DNA of 64,000 nt from Sphingorhabdus rigui (GTDB taxonomy: Bacteria > Pseudomonadota > Alphaproteobacteria > Sphingomonadales > Sphingomonadaceae): contig NZ_JACIEA010000001.1 in assembly GCF_014196595.1 (NCBI RefSeq), forward strand, positions 1,110,546 to 1,174,545. The letters are read 5' to 3'. The translations under genes and the position numbers were made by a program. Each line of letters opens with the position of its first letter. The first letter of the stretch is position 1. This document shows positions 35,200-44,653 of the stretch, in pieces. The notes below the pieces were generated by a model that was not told the origin of the DNA, did not search any database, and saw only the letters and a program-made list of their open reading frames with translations.

Positions 35200-36003
35200 T
35201 TAGAGTGATTTGATTTGCGACAAACCAAAGCGCGATAGGGCGGGGCGCAGGCTTTCGAGCGCATCCAGCGGCCCCGTTGTAACGAATATTCCGTCGGTCT
35301 GTGCATCCGGCCAACGCTGGTCACGCGTCAGGTGGCTAATGCGCCGCGCTATACCCGCTGCGCCGTCGACGAACTGCATGTGCGGCGCGACCGCGCGAAG
35401 CTCATCCTCAACCAAAGGAAAATGCGTGCACCCGAGCACCGTGACATCCAAAAGATCGCCGCCCTCTTGTTCGGTTAGGCCACCCATGGCCCGAATATAG
35501 ACCGAAGGGTCGACGGCCTCTCCGCGCATTTTTGCCTCGGCTGCTGCCACCAACTCAGGGGCCGCGTGGCGCAGCAATGTCATATGTGCAGCATGGTCGG
35601 CGTGCAGCCGGTCAACATAGCTCTGACGCACGGTCGCGGCCGTGCCAAGAAGACCAATGACACTCGTCTTACTCGCTTCCGCAGCGGGCTTTATGGCTGG
35701 AACGGTACCAACCACGGGGACATCAAGCGCGGCGCGCACATGGGCGAGGGCGATGGTGCACGCGGTGTTGCAGGCGATTGTTACAAGGCGCGGCTGGTAC
35801 CGTTCGACAAGACGGCCAAGCAAGGCGGGAACCCGCGCCGAAATTTCTGCCTCGGTCTTGCTGCCATAGGGCAATCCGGCATAATCCGCCGCAAAGACGA
35901 TGGGTGCATTGGGGAGCGCAGCTTTGACAGCCCGCAGTACCGATAGGCCGCCGATACCGGAGTCGAAAAACAATATGGGCGCGTCGTCGGGCGAATGAGG
36001 CAT
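35200..36003 (-). CDS. murI: Glutamate racemase
   Basis: MurI makes D-glutamate for peptidoglycan. The 267-residue cytosolic enzyme has the N-terminal FFDSGIGGLSVL with Asp14, and the two catalytic cysteines: Cys78 in ACNTACT and Cys192 in LGCTHFPL. Length is normal for the family. The ATG at 36003 is preceded by an in-frame GTG at 36006, an equally short choice. It forms a small minus-strand unit with hemA and is divergent from plsY, with 100 nt between. Alanine racemase, the other D-amino-acid enzyme of the wall, is at 58716-59759. Confidence 0.95.
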   Translation of the reverse strand: MPHSPDDAPILFFDSGIGGLSVLRAVKAALPNAPIVFAADYAGLPYGSKTEAEISARVPALLGRLVERYQPRLVTIACNTACTIALAHVRAALDVPVVGTVPAIKPAAEASKTSVIGLLGTAATVRQSYVDRLHADHAAHMTLLRHAAPELVAAAEAKMRGEAVDPSVYIRAMGGLTEQEGGDLLDVTVLGCTHFPLVEDELRAVAPHMQFVDGAAGIARRISHLTRDQRWPDAQTDGIFVTTGPLDALESLRPALSRFGLSQIKSL

Positions 36004-36103
36004 CACTAATCGTTAAACGCCGCCACGCTGGCTGACAAGTCGGTGGCCTTGAGCAGGCGGAACAAAACAGTTACGTCATACAGATATTTAGAGGATTCGA
36101 CCA

Positions 36104-36703
36104 ATGGATGATATTTGGATCAACATGATTGCGGGTCTTCTGCTCGGCTATCTGCTCGGTTCCATCCCGTTCGGGTTGTTGCTGACCAAGGCATCGGGCG
36201 GCGGCGATATCCGGAACATCGGATCAGGCAATATCGGCGCGACCAATGTGTTGCGGACCGGACGCAAAGGGCTTGCCGCACTCACTTTGTTGCTGGACCT
36301 GCTAAAGGGTTTCTTCGCAGTCTTTATCGCCACGCATTATCTGCCCGGCGGCGCAGTATTTGCGGCTGCAGGCGCGTTCTTTGGCCATTTGTATCCCATA
36401 TGGCTGGGCTTCAAAGGCGGTAAGGGGGTCGCGACCTATGCCGGCATCATGTTCGGCCTGTTTTGGCAAGGCGGCGTTGTCTATGCCATCGCGTGGATTG
36501 GTGCGCTTGTGATTTTCAGGATCTCTTCACTCGCTGGACTGCTGGCGGCATTATGCGCACCCATAGCCGCGGCTTATTTCGGTCGATATGATTTGGTGGC
36601 CCTGTTGGTCGCATGCACGTTGATCGTGTTTTGGAAACATCGGACCAATATCGAAAACCTGTTGGACGGCACCGAACCGCGTATCGGCAAAAGCAAAAGC
36701 TGA
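36104..36703 (+). CDS. plsY: Glycerol-3-phosphate acyltransferase PlsY
   Basis: An inner-membrane enzyme that transfers the acyl group from acyl-phosphate to glycerol 3-phosphate, the first step of phospholipid synthesis. The 199-residue protein has about five hydrophobic helices and the three conserved loops: LGSIPFGLLLTK, SGNIGATNVLR (glycine-rich with Asn) and GFKGGKGVATYAG. The C-terminal FWKHRTNIENLLDGTEPRIG is also typical. It leads the plsY-dprA-topA run, with dprA starting 8 nt after its stop. Confidence 0.96.
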   Translation: MDDIWINMIAGLLLGYLLGSIPFGLLLTKASGGGDIRNIGSGNIGATNVLRTGRKGLAALTLLLDLLKGFFAVFIATHYLPGGAVFAAAGAFFGHLYPIWLGFKGGKGVATYAGIMFGLFWQGGVVYAIAWIGALVIFRISSLAGLLAALCAPIAAAYFGRYDLVALLVACTLIVFWKHRTNIENLLDGTEPRIGKSKS

Positions 36704-36711
36704 CCACGGCA

Positions 36712-37806
36712 ATGGGGGGCAGCCAAGCAAAATTTGATCAGCTTCGGCTCATTAGATCACCCAATATTGGTCCTGTCAGTTATCGCCAGCTCATGGGGCG
36801 CTTTGGCAGTGCAAAGGCTGCGCTGGAGGCTTTACCCGACCTCGTTCGTCGCGGCGGGGGCGGTCCGTCGCTTCTTGCCGATGAGGCGAGCATCGCCCGC
36901 GAGTTGCAATTCGTTGCGAAATTTGGCGGGCGTCATATTTTCATTGGCAATCCCGAATATCCATCTTTGCTGTCGCATTTGGACAATGCGCCACCCGTCC
37001 TGTGTGTGAAGGGTGATTTGGGGCTGCTCAACCGCATCGCCATTTCCATCGTTGGTGCGCGCAATGCGTCAGCTGGTGCGTGTCAGTTTGCACGGCAGCT
37101 GGCCTATGATCTTGGCCAAATGGAATTCCCGGTGGTCTCGGGACTGGCGCGCGGGATTGATACCGCCGCGCATGCTGGTTCGATTGAAAGCGGAACGATT
37201 GCAGTGATCGCAGGCGGACTTGATGTTGTTTATCCGCCGGAGAACAAGGCGCTTCAGGACGCGATTGCCGAACGCGGCTTGCTCATCGCGGAACAACCGC
37301 CCGGGACAGAACCCCGTGCGCGGCATTTTCCATATCGCAACCGGATTATTGCAGGGATATCGGCGGGCACGGTTGTGGTTGAGGCTGCACCAAAATCCGG
37401 ATCGCTCATCACCGCGCGGCTTGCGGCGGAGGCGGGGCGTGAAGTCATGGCCATTCCGGGGTCGCCGCTTGATCCAAGATCACGGGGCTGTAACCAGCTG
37501 ATCCGCGAAGGCGCAACGCTTGTGCAGAATGCCGAAGAGATCGCCGAACTTGTCCGGCCGTTGGATCACCGCATGCGCGCGGCGCCGGCGCGCTATGTTG
37601 CATCTGAACCGGCAACTATCGGTGATGACACCAATGATGAGCGGCAAGCCGTCATCGACCTGATGGGCATGACCTATGTTTCGGTGGATGAATTGGTGCG
37701 CCAATCGGGCAGCAGTCAAGCCATTGTGCAGATGGTTCTGCTCGAAATGGAACTGGCCGGAAAACTGGAGCGTGGGGCAGGCGGAAAAGTACGTTTCGCC
37801 GCATGA
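36712..37806 (+). CDS. dprA: DNA-processing protein DprA
   Basis: DprA binds incoming single-stranded DNA during transformation and loads RecA. The 364-residue protein has an N-terminal SAM-like region, a Rossmann-fold core with ISIVGARNAS, VVSGLARGIDTAAH, IAVIAGGLDVVYPPEN, FPYRNRIIAGIS and VVEAAPKSGSLITA, and a C-terminal winged-helix domain (from about residue 305). ATG 36712 was chosen because it lies 8 nt after plsY and gives the family N-terminus. No other competence gene is in the window, and dprA is widespread even in species not known to be competent. Confidence 0.95.
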   Translation: MGGSQAKFDQLRLIRSPNIGPVSYRQLMGRFGSAKAALEALPDLVRRGGGGPSLLADEASIARELQFVAKFGGRHIFIGNPEYPSLLSHLDNAPPVLCVKGDLGLLNRIAISIVGARNASAGACQFARQLAYDLGQMEFPVVSGLARGIDTAAHAGSIESGTIAVIAGGLDVVYPPENKALQDAIAERGLLIAEQPPGTEPRARHFPYRNRIIAGISAGTVVVEAAPKSGSLITARLAAEAGREVMAIPGSPLDPRSRGCNQLIREGATLVQNAEEIAELVRPLDHRMRAAPARYVASEPATIGDDTNDERQAVIDLMGMTYVSVDELVRQSGSSQAIVQMVLLEMELAGKLERGAGGKVRFAA

Positions 37807-37886
37807 AATTTTCGTCTTGACGACACCCCTCCAACCCCATCAGCCTATACGCGTACGCGAGAGATTTTAGAAAAGTCCATATTATC

Positions 37887-40430
37887 ATGCAATTAGTCAT
37901 CGTTGAATCACCTGCAAAAGCCAAGACAATCGAGAAATATTTGGGCCCCGGCTTCAAGGTATTGGCGTCCTATGGCCATATCCGCGATTTGCCGCCCAAG
38001 GATGGTTCGGTTGATCCTGAAAATGGCTTTGAAATGCTGTGGGATAATTACGCCGACAAAGCAAAGCAGCTGAAGGCGATAACAGACGAGGCCAAAAAGG
38101 CCGACGGATTGATCCTCGCGACCGACCCTGACCGTGAAGGTGAAGCGATTAGCTGGCATGTGCAAGAAGTGCTCGCCAAGAAAAAGGCGCTGCCCGCAAA
38201 TGTCGGCCGCGTGACCTTCAACGCGATTACGAAACAGGCTGTCACGGACGCCATGAAGCATCCGCGGGCGTTGGATATCGACTTGATCGATGCCTATCGG
38301 GCGCGCCGTGCACTGGATTATCTCGTTGGCTTTACGCTGTCGCCCGTATTGTGGCGCAAACTGCCGGGCGCAAAGTCCGCAGGCCGTGTTCAGTCGGTTG
38401 CGCTGCGCTTAATCGTTGAGCGTGAACGCGAGATCGAAGCGTTTCGTGCGCAAGAATATTGGTCGGTGAAGGCGGCGATGGAGCATAAGGGGCAGAAGTT
38501 CGATGCCCGCCTGACCCAATATCTCGGCAAAAAACTCGACAAGATGGATTTGAAAACCGAGGCGGATGCAGAGCAAGCACGCGCCGCGGTCGAGGCCGGT
38601 AAGTTCACCGTCGATTCTGTTGAAACAAAGCCGGTTACGCGGAACCCACAACCGCCCTTTACAACATCGACACTTCAGCAGGAAGCCGCGCGCAAGCTTG
38701 GCTTTTCGGCCAGCCACACCATGCGGATTGCGCAGGGGCTGTATGAAGATGGTGCAATCACGTATATGCGTACGGACGGCGTCCAAATGGACCACAGCGC
38801 CATTTCGGCCGCGCGTAAAACGATCTCTGACCGCTTTGATAGCGGCTATCTGCCCGACAAACCGCGGGTCTACCAAACCAAAGCCAAAAACGCGCAAGAG
38901 GCCCACGAAGCTATTCGGCCAACCGATTTCTCCAAGGATAAGGCTGGTTCGGGCGATCATGGCCGTTTGTATGACCTGATCTACAAACGCGCGATGGCCA
39001 GCCAAATGGCATCTGCACGTATGGAGCGCACCACGGTTGATCTGGTCGACGGTACCGGACAGACCGCGCTGCGCGCCACGGGGCAGGTGATGAAATTCCC
39101 CGGTTTCTTGGCGGTGTATGAAGAAGGCCTCGACGATAGCGAGAGCGAAGACGGCGCGATTTTGCCGGCGATGTCCGTCGGCGATGCGCCCGCGAAGCAT
39201 GCTGTCGAAAAAACGCAGCACTTTACACAACCACCACCCCGTTTTTCCGAAGCGACGCTCGTGAAAAGGCTTGAGGAACTGGGTATTGGTCGTCCATCAA
39301 CATATGCGTCGACCATTCAGGTTCTGAAAGACAGGGCATATGTCCGTGTTGAAAAAAATCGTTTCTTTGCAGAGGAATCGGGCCGATTGCTCACAGCATT
39401 CCTCGAACGGTTTTTTGAACGTTATGTCGCGTATGATTATACCGCAGGGCTGGAAGATCAGCTCGATGAAATCAGCGGCGGCCGTGCAAACTGGCAGGCG
39501 TTTTTGGAATCCTTCTGGCGCGATTTTAAGCCAAAGACGGCTGAAGTCATGGAGCAGAAGCCTTCGGAAGTAACTGCTGAACTGGATATCTTCCTGTCGC
39601 CTTATCTGTTTCCTGAGCGTGAAGACGGCACGGATCCGCGCCTATGCCCGAAATGCGGTGAGGGCAGGCTTGCCCTTCGCGGCGGCAAATTTGGCGCGTT
39701 TGTTGCGTGTTCCAATTATCCCGATTGCAAATATACGCGGAAATTCGCGCAGCCAGGTGGCGAGAATGGCGAAGATACGGGGCCTGAAGTGCTTGGGCAA
39801 CATCCAGAAACGCAATTGGAGGTTAGCCGCAAATCTGGCCGTTTTGGCCCCTATTTCGAAATGGGTGAGGGCAAAGAGGCCAAGCGCGCATCTATCCCGA
39901 AAGATATTCCTGCAGAGGATATCGGCCTTGAGTGGGCGATAAAGCTGTTGTCCTTGCCGCGCACAGTCGGAACCCACCCCGAAAGCGGTGAACCGATAAC
40001 CGCAAGCATTGGGCGGTATGGGCCATATCTGGCGCATAATGGGAAATATGCACGGTTGCAGTCGACGACCGAAGTGTTCGAAACGGGCATGAACAGTGCG
40101 GTTGCAAAGCTAGCCGAAGCGGCTGCCAATCCGGGTCGTGGGCGCGGTGCCGCCCGTGCTCCGTTGAAGGAGCTTGGAAAGCATCCACGTACAGAGGCTG
40201 AGCTCAAGCTGATGGAAGGCCGCTTTGGGCCTTATGTGACCGACGGCACGACCAACGCGACTTTACCCAAGTCGATTGCACCCGACGAACTCACCTTGGA
40301 GGAAGCGGCGCAATTGATCGACGCACGCGCGGCCATGCCATCAAAAACTAAGAAAAAAGCGGCTCCGAAGAAAAAGGCTGCACCTAAGAAAAAGGCGGCG
40401 GCCAAGCCCAAGGCAAAAGCGGCGAAGTAA
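37887..40430 (+). CDS. topA: DNA topoisomerase I
   Basis: TopA relaxes negative supercoils by single-strand passage. The 847-residue protein starts with the Toprim domain (VIVESPAKAKTIEKYLG, then ATDPDREGEAISWH), followed by the type IA core with active-site Tyr293 in TYMRTDG. A C-terminal zinc ribbon has four cysteines (CPKCGEGRLALRG and CSNYPDC), with further degenerate repeats (SGRFGPYFEMG, IGRYGPYLAHNG and EGRFGPYVTDG). It ends in a Lys/Ala-rich tail of about 28 residues, likely a DNA-contacting extension. It follows dprA by 80 nt and is convergent with era. Confidence 0.97.
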   Translation: MQLVIVESPAKAKTIEKYLGPGFKVLASYGHIRDLPPKDGSVDPENGFEMLWDNYADKAKQLKAITDEAKKADGLILATDPDREGEAISWHVQEVLAKKKALPANVGRVTFNAITKQAVTDAMKHPRALDIDLIDAYRARRALDYLVGFTLSPVLWRKLPGAKSAGRVQSVALRLIVEREREIEAFRAQEYWSVKAAMEHKGQKFDARLTQYLGKKLDKMDLKTEADAEQARAAVEAGKFTVDSVETKPVTRNPQPPFTTSTLQQEAARKLGFSASHTMRIAQGLYEDGAITYMRTDGVQMDHSAISAARKTISDRFDSGYLPDKPRVYQTKAKNAQEAHEAIRPTDFSKDKAGSGDHGRLYDLIYKRAMASQMASARMERTTVDLVDGTGQTALRATGQVMKFPGFLAVYEEGLDDSESEDGAILPAMSVGDAPAKHAVEKTQHFTQPPPRFSEATLVKRLEELGIGRPSTYASTIQVLKDRAYVRVEKNRFFAEESGRLLTAFLERFFERYVAYDYTAGLEDQLDEISGGRANWQAFLESFWRDFKPKTAEVMEQKPSEVTAELDIFLSPYLFPEREDGTDPRLCPKCGEGRLALRGGKFGAFVACSNYPDCKYTRKFAQPGGENGEDTGPEVLGQHPETQLEVSRKSGRFGPYFEMGEGKEAKRASIPKDIPAEDIGLEWAIKLLSLPRTVGTHPESGEPITASIGRYGPYLAHNGKYARLQSTTEVFETGMNSAVAKLAEAAANPGRGRGAARAPLKELGKHPRTEAELKLMEGRFGPYVTDGTTNATLPKSIAPDELTLEEAAQLIDARAAMPSKTKKKAAPKKKAAPKKKAAAKPKAKAAK

Positions 40431-40436
40431 GCCGCA

Positions 40437-40478
40437 GAGAAACATGTCATCCCTGCAGAGGCGGGGATGACGTCTCTC
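40437..40478. repeat. Palindromic repeat / terminator between topA and era
   Basis: GTCATCCC (40446-40453) pairs with GGGATGAC (40464-40471) around a 10-nt loop, with outer GAGA/TCTC arms, followed on plus by CAGTTTTCATTT. Both flanking genes end here, so it can act as a shared terminator. The GTCATCCC...GGGATGAC core recurs at 50629-50653 in this window. Confidence 0.65.
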
Positions 40479-40497
40479 AGTTTTCATTTGCCCGCGG

Positions 40498-41391
40498 TTA
40501 CTCGACCCATTCGAGCCCGATATCGCGGTATAAAGTGCGATCCTCGTCCCACTTTGCGTGCACCTTCACATGCAAATATAGGTGGACCTTCACGCCCATC
40601 AATTTGGCCAACTCCATGCGGGCCGCTTCGCCAATCGCCTTGATCCGTGCGCCGCCTTTGCCAAGCACGATCGCGCGCTGGGTCGGTCTGGCGACAAGGA
40701 TCTGCTGGTGGATTTCCAACGAACCATCTTCGCGTTCGCTATATTTCTCGGTCTCGACGGCGCTGGCATAAGGCAGCTCTTCATGGAGTTGCAGATATAG
40801 CTGCTCTCGCGTGATTTCAGACGCGATCAGGCGGTCTGTGGCGTCGGAAACCTGATCTTCAGGAAAATGCCATTCGCCCTCGGGCATGGCATCCGCCAGC
40901 GCCTGTTTGAATTCATCAAGGCCATCACCCGTCGCTGCGCTGATATAATAAATTTGTTCAAAATCGCATTTTTCGGTCAATTTCGTCGTGAGCGACAGCA
41001 GCTTTTCCTTGGCGGCGATATCCACCTTGTTCAGCACTAACCATTTGCGTTCAGGACGATCCTTAAGCCCCTCCAATATCTTTTCGACCTTTGGACCGGC
41101 ACCGGCGCGGCCATCAACGATCAATGCAATCATGTCCGCATCGCCCGCACCGTCCCATGCTGCGGCAACCATGGCGCGGTCAAGGCGGCGTTGCGCCGCA
41201 AAAATGCCTGGCGTGTCGACCAATATGATCTGCGTTTCGCCGGCAAGCGCGACGCCCAGCATCCGCGTGCGCGTCGTTTGCGCCTTTGGGCTGACAATCG
41301 CGACCTTTTGACCGACCAAAGCATTGACCAGCGTTGATTTGCCAGCATTTGGTGCGCCAATAATGGCGACATGACCGCATTTTTTGGTCAT
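40498..41391 (-). CDS. era: GTPase Era
   Basis: Era is a GTPase needed for 16S rRNA maturation and 30S assembly. The 297-residue protein has the G-motifs IGAPNAGKST (11-20), switch sequence QTTRTR, LVDTPGI, and LNKVDIA, then a C-terminal KH RNA-binding domain (around LGKGGARIKAIGEAARMELAKL). It is the last gene of the lepB-rnc-era unit and overlaps rnc by 4 nt, a conserved order in proteobacteria that groups membrane-protein processing with RNA maturation. Confidence 0.97.
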   Translation of the reverse strand: MTKKCGHVAIIGAPNAGKSTLVNALVGQKVAIVSPKAQTTRTRMLGVALAGETQIILVDTPGIFAAQRRLDRAMVAAAWDGAGDADMIALIVDGRAGAGPKVEKILEGLKDRPERKWLVLNKVDIAAKEKLLSLTTKLTEKCDFEQIYYISAATGDGLDEFKQALADAMPEGEWHFPEDQVSDATDRLIASEITREQLYLQLHEELPYASAVETEKYSEREDGSLEIHQQILVARPTQRAIVLGKGGARIKAIGEAARMELAKLMGVKVHLYLHVKVHAKWDEDRTLYRDIGLEWVE

Positions 41392-42056
41392 GCGTAGACT
41401 TCCAAAAATGCGAGCGCGGCGGCCGTTTCAGCAGCCTGTTTGCTGTGCGCTGTCGCGGTGACTGGGTCAAAACCTTTTACAGTGACGGTAATTTCAAATG
41501 TCATAGCGTGGGGAGGGCCTTCTTTTTTCGTTATTACATATTCGGGAACCTTGCGGCCATGTGCAGCACACCATTCCTGAAGCGCGGATTTGGGATGCTT
41601 TGGTGCACCATTGGCGGTTTCAATCAACGGACCCCACAGGCGTTCGATAAGCGCGCGCGCGGCGTCGATGCCGTGGTCTAAATAGAGCGCACCAATCAGC
41701 GCCTCCATGACGTCACCAAGCACATTGTCGCTTTGCTGCGCGCCGTCGTCGCGCGCTTGTTTGCCAAGCCGCAAATGATCCGGAACCCCATGTTGACGGG
41801 CGATATCCGCACATGTCAAACCCGATACCAACGCGTTCAGCCGGTGCGACAAGCGACCCTCGGCTTCCTCGGCATATCGGTGGTACAGCATATCCGCGAT
41901 GACCAGACCCAATATCCGGTCACCCAGAAACTCAAGCCGTTGATAATCAGCCTGTCCGGTGCTGCCATGCGTCAGCGCGCGGTGATATAGCCCCAGATCC
42001 GACGGCGGCTTGGGCATTAATGCCTTCAGCCAGTTGTCTTTATCGCTGTTGGTCAA
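41388..42056 (-). CDS. rnc: Ribonuclease III
   Basis: RNase III cleaves double-stranded RNA in rRNA precursors and many mRNAs. The 222-residue protein has the signature RLEFLGDRILGLVIADML with the metal-binding acidic residues, a second acidic pair in LGDVMEALIGALYLDHG, and a C-terminal double-stranded RNA-binding domain (from SALQEWCAAHG). It starts at TTG 42056, which overlaps the lepB stop as TTGA. The N-terminal residues before the first ATG (42017) match the family, supporting the TTG. Confidence 0.95.
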   Translation of the reverse strand: MTNSDKDNWLKALMPKPPSDLGLYHRALTHGSTGQADYQRLEFLGDRILGLVIADMLYHRYAEEAEGRLSHRLNALVSGLTCADIARQHGVPDHLRLGKQARDDGAQQSDNVLGDVMEALIGALYLDHGIDAARALIERLWGPLIETANGAPKHPKSALQEWCAAHGRKVPEYVITKKEGPPHAMTFEITVTVKGFDPVTATAHSKQAAETAAALAFLEVYA

Positions 42057-42937
42057 AACCCTTGTCCAATGCGGTCAGGACGCGCAGCGGTAAACCATGT
42101 CCATGGCAGCAGCCAATGTGACGACCCATCGGTCGAAAACACCGACACCAGCGCGCGCCCAACGAGATTTTCTTGTGGCACGATGCCGATGGCTCCGGGC
42201 TTATCAATGGGTGTCCAGCGGCTGTCCGCGCTGCGGTCGCGGTTGTCCCCCATCAGGAACACGTCCTTTTCGCCGACAACAAAGGCTTCGGTGTTGTCGC
42301 CTTCCAATCCGTTGGCGAGGTCGAGAATTTCGTAGCTCTTGCCCTCGGGCAACGTCTCGCGAAAACGCGGGTACCGGCATTGCGTGCCACCGTCGGGGCT
42401 GGCTTCTTCCATATCGGGACGCCAGCATGGGAAGGGGTTGCGGTCCATTTCAGCGGTGTCGCGCATATTTTGCGTTACCGGAATGACAAGATCGGCAATG
42501 CGTTCTTTTTTGACCGCGACACCGTTAATCTCCAAAATGCCATCACGCATTTGGATCACGTCACCGGGAAGACCAATCACGCGCTTAATATAATCTGTGC
42601 CGTTGGACATGGGTGCCTTGAACACCACAACATCGCCGCGCTTTGGCTCGCTGGCGAATATCCGCCCGGGAATGAGGGGCAAGGAGAAGGGCAGGCTATA
42701 TTTGGAATAGCCGTAAGGCCATTTTGCAACCAACAGATAATCACCGATGAGCAAGCGTGGCTGCATCGATTCCGAAGGAATATTGAATGGCGACACGATA
42801 AAACTGCGCAGAATGAACACGAATAACGCCAACTTCAAAAGGAAGCCGCCAAATTCGCGCCATTCGGAAGGGGGCGCTGCGGGTTGCGGATGTGCGGTCA
42901 CGTTCGCATCGTCCGTCTTGTCGGTGGGTGAAGTCAC
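42053..42937 (-). CDS. lepB: Signal peptidase I
   Basis: LepB removes signal peptides from exported proteins at the periplasmic face of the inner membrane. The 294-residue protein has a cytoplasmic tail, one clear transmembrane helix (about residues 32-52), the catalytic Ser in FNIPSESMQP, the catalytic Lys in DYIKRVIGLPGD, and the late box GDNRDRSADSRW. An insertion with two cysteines (around FPCWRP and TQCRYP) is seen in alphaproteobacterial forms. GTG 42937 was preferred because GAGAT precedes it; TTG 42949 is also in frame. It leads lepB-rnc-era. Confidence 0.94.
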   Translation of the reverse strand: MTSPTDKTDDANVTAHPQPAAPPSEWREFGGFLLKLALFVFILRSFIVSPFNIPSESMQPRLLIGDYLLVAKWPYGYSKYSLPFSLPLIPGRIFASEPKRGDVVVFKAPMSNGTDYIKRVIGLPGDVIQMRDGILEINGVAVKKERIADLVIPVTQNMRDTAEMDRNPFPCWRPDMEEASPDGGTQCRYPRFRETLPEGKSYEILDLANGLEGDNTEAFVVGEKDVFLMGDNRDRSADSRWTPIDKPGAIGIVPQENLVGRALVSVFSTDGSSHWLLPWTWFTAARPDRIGQGF

Positions 42938-43057
42938 ATAATCTCGCAAATTAATGTCGTCTTATGACGGATTGGCTGGCCTTTTATCGCGTAGACGCGC
43001 TATTTGCCAGCGTCGAGATTCACAGGCGACATTCGCGCGATTGATAAAGGGTATATG

Positions 43058-44560
43058 ATGACGGATCACAGCTGGGCTGGACTTGAAAAACAGCAAGAAA
43101 AAACGCTGGTTGAGCTGTTTGCGTCAGACCCCGACCGCGTTGCCAAAATGACCATAGAGCAGTCGGGATTGCGCTTTGACCTGTCGAAAACCCATCTTGA
43201 CGACGCCATGCTGTCCCAATTCGCCAAACTTGCCGAAGACATGCATTTGGGCGACGCCAAATCGGCATTGTTTTCGGGCGCAGCTATTAATGTAACCGAA
43301 GGCCGTGCCGCCGAGCATGCCGCAGAGCGCGGTAATGGGGATGTGCAGGCCGTCGCCCATGCGCGTGCGCTTCAAGAACGCATGCGCGGCCTTGTCGAAG
43401 CGATCGACGCCGGATTTATGGGCGACATCAAGCATATCTTGCACATCGGCATTGGCGGATCCGCGCTTGGGCCCAAATTGCTGGTCGATGCGTTGGGCCG
43501 CGATGGTGCGCGGTACGATGTTAAGGTTGTATCGAACATCGACGGCGCTGCGCTGACGGAGGCTGTGAAAGGCATGGACCCGCATAAGACCATCGTCGCG
43601 GTCGCATCCAAGACCTTCACGACGACGGAAACCTTGCTGAACGCAACCAGCGCGATGGAGTGGATGCGCGACGGCGGTGTTGCTGATCCTTATGCCCAGT
43701 TCGTGGCGCTTACGGCCTACCCCGACAAAGCACTTGAATGGGGCGTCGATGAAAGCCGGATATTGCCGTTCAATGAATCGGTTGGCGGGCGCTATTCACT
43801 TTGGTGCTCGATTGGCTTTCCCGTTGCGCTCGGGCTTGGCTGGGCCGTGTATGAAGAACTGCTTGAAGGTGCAGCGGCGATGGACCGGCATTTCCGCCAT
43901 GCGCCACTGTTGGAAAATGCGCCGACATTGGCTGCGTTCTGCGACCTATATTATGCCCAGATCAAGGACTGCCAGACCCGCGCAGTTTTTGCGTATGACG
44001 AACGGCTGCGATTGCTGCCCGATTATCTGCAGCAATTGGAAATGGAATCAAACGGCAAATCGGTGACAGCCGAAGGCGCGCCGCTCGGCCGCAACAGCGC
44101 GCCCGTCACATGGGGCGGGGTTGGTACCGACGCACAACATGCGGTCTTCCAATTGTTGCATCAGGGAACGCATCTTATTCCTGTCGAATTCATTGCCAGC
44201 AAAACGCCTGGGCACGACTTTGACACCGCGCATCATGAAACGCTGTTGGTGAACTGCTTTGCCCAAGGCGCGGCGTTGATGGCGGGGCAGAAGTCAGATG
44301 ATCTGGCACGCAACTATGCGGGCAACCGCCCCTCAACCACGATATTGATGGACGATGTGACACCATCTGCGTTGGGCGCATTGATTGCGTTTTACGAACA
44401 CCGGACTTTTGTGAATGCGGTGTTGCTGGGCATAAACCCGTTTGACCAATTCGGCGTTGAGCTGGGCAAGCAGATCGCAAAAAGCATCGGCGAAAATGGC
44501 GCCACTGGCTTTGATCCATCCACGACGGCATTGATCGCGGCGGCATTGGGCGACAACTGA
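43058..44560 (+). CDS. pgi: Glucose-6-phosphate isomerase
   Basis: This enzyme interconverts glucose 6-phosphate and fructose 6-phosphate. The 500-residue protein has the family motifs IGIGGSALGPKLL, ASKTFTTTETLLN, the sugar-binding VGGRYSLWCSIGFPVAL and the C-terminal GINPFDQFGVELGKQIAK. The ATG at 43058 lies 6 nt after AAAGGG; ATG 43055 directly precedes it. The open frame further left is not supported. It precedes gor on the same strand and is divergent from lepB. Confidence 0.96.
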   Translation: MTDHSWAGLEKQQEKTLVELFASDPDRVAKMTIEQSGLRFDLSKTHLDDAMLSQFAKLAEDMHLGDAKSALFSGAAINVTEGRAAEHAAERGNGDVQAVAHARALQERMRGLVEAIDAGFMGDIKHILHIGIGGSALGPKLLVDALGRDGARYDVKVVSNIDGAALTEAVKGMDPHKTIVAVASKTFTTTETLLNATSAMEWMRDGGVADPYAQFVALTAYPDKALEWGVDESRILPFNESVGGRYSLWCSIGFPVALGLGWAVYEELLEGAAAMDRHFRHAPLLENAPTLAAFCDLYYAQIKDCQTRAVFAYDERLRLLPDYLQQLEMESNGKSVTAEGAPLGRNSAPVTWGGVGTDAQHAVFQLLHQGTHLIPVEFIASKTPGHDFDTAHHETLLVNCFAQGAALMAGQKSDDLARNYAGNRPSTTILMDDVTPSALGALIAFYEHRTFVNAVLLGINPFDQFGVELGKQIAKSIGENGATGFDPSTTALIAAALGDN

Positions 44561-44601
44561 CCTGACGTGTTTGTTCGATAAGACAGAATAAAAAATGCCA
44601 T

Positions 44602-44634
44602 TGGCATATGCGTTGCGGCGCAACCATATGGCCA
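44602..44634 (+). repeat. Strong imperfect palindrome between pgi and gor
   Basis: CATATG-GTTGC (44605-44616, one bulged C) pairs with GCAAC-CATATG (44620-44630) around GGC, with TGG/CCA extending the stem. About 14 bp form in all. It lies 20 nt upstream of the gor ATG and lacks a U-run, so it may be a leader structure or repeat rather than a terminator. Confidence 0.45.
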
Positions 44635-44653
44635 TGACATAAGGAAAAATCGC

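Noticed and set aside
38409-39230. A 273-codon minus-strand frame inside topA
   Set aside because: Antisense shadow of the topoisomerase core with Cys/Arg-rich composition; topA is intact in its own frame.
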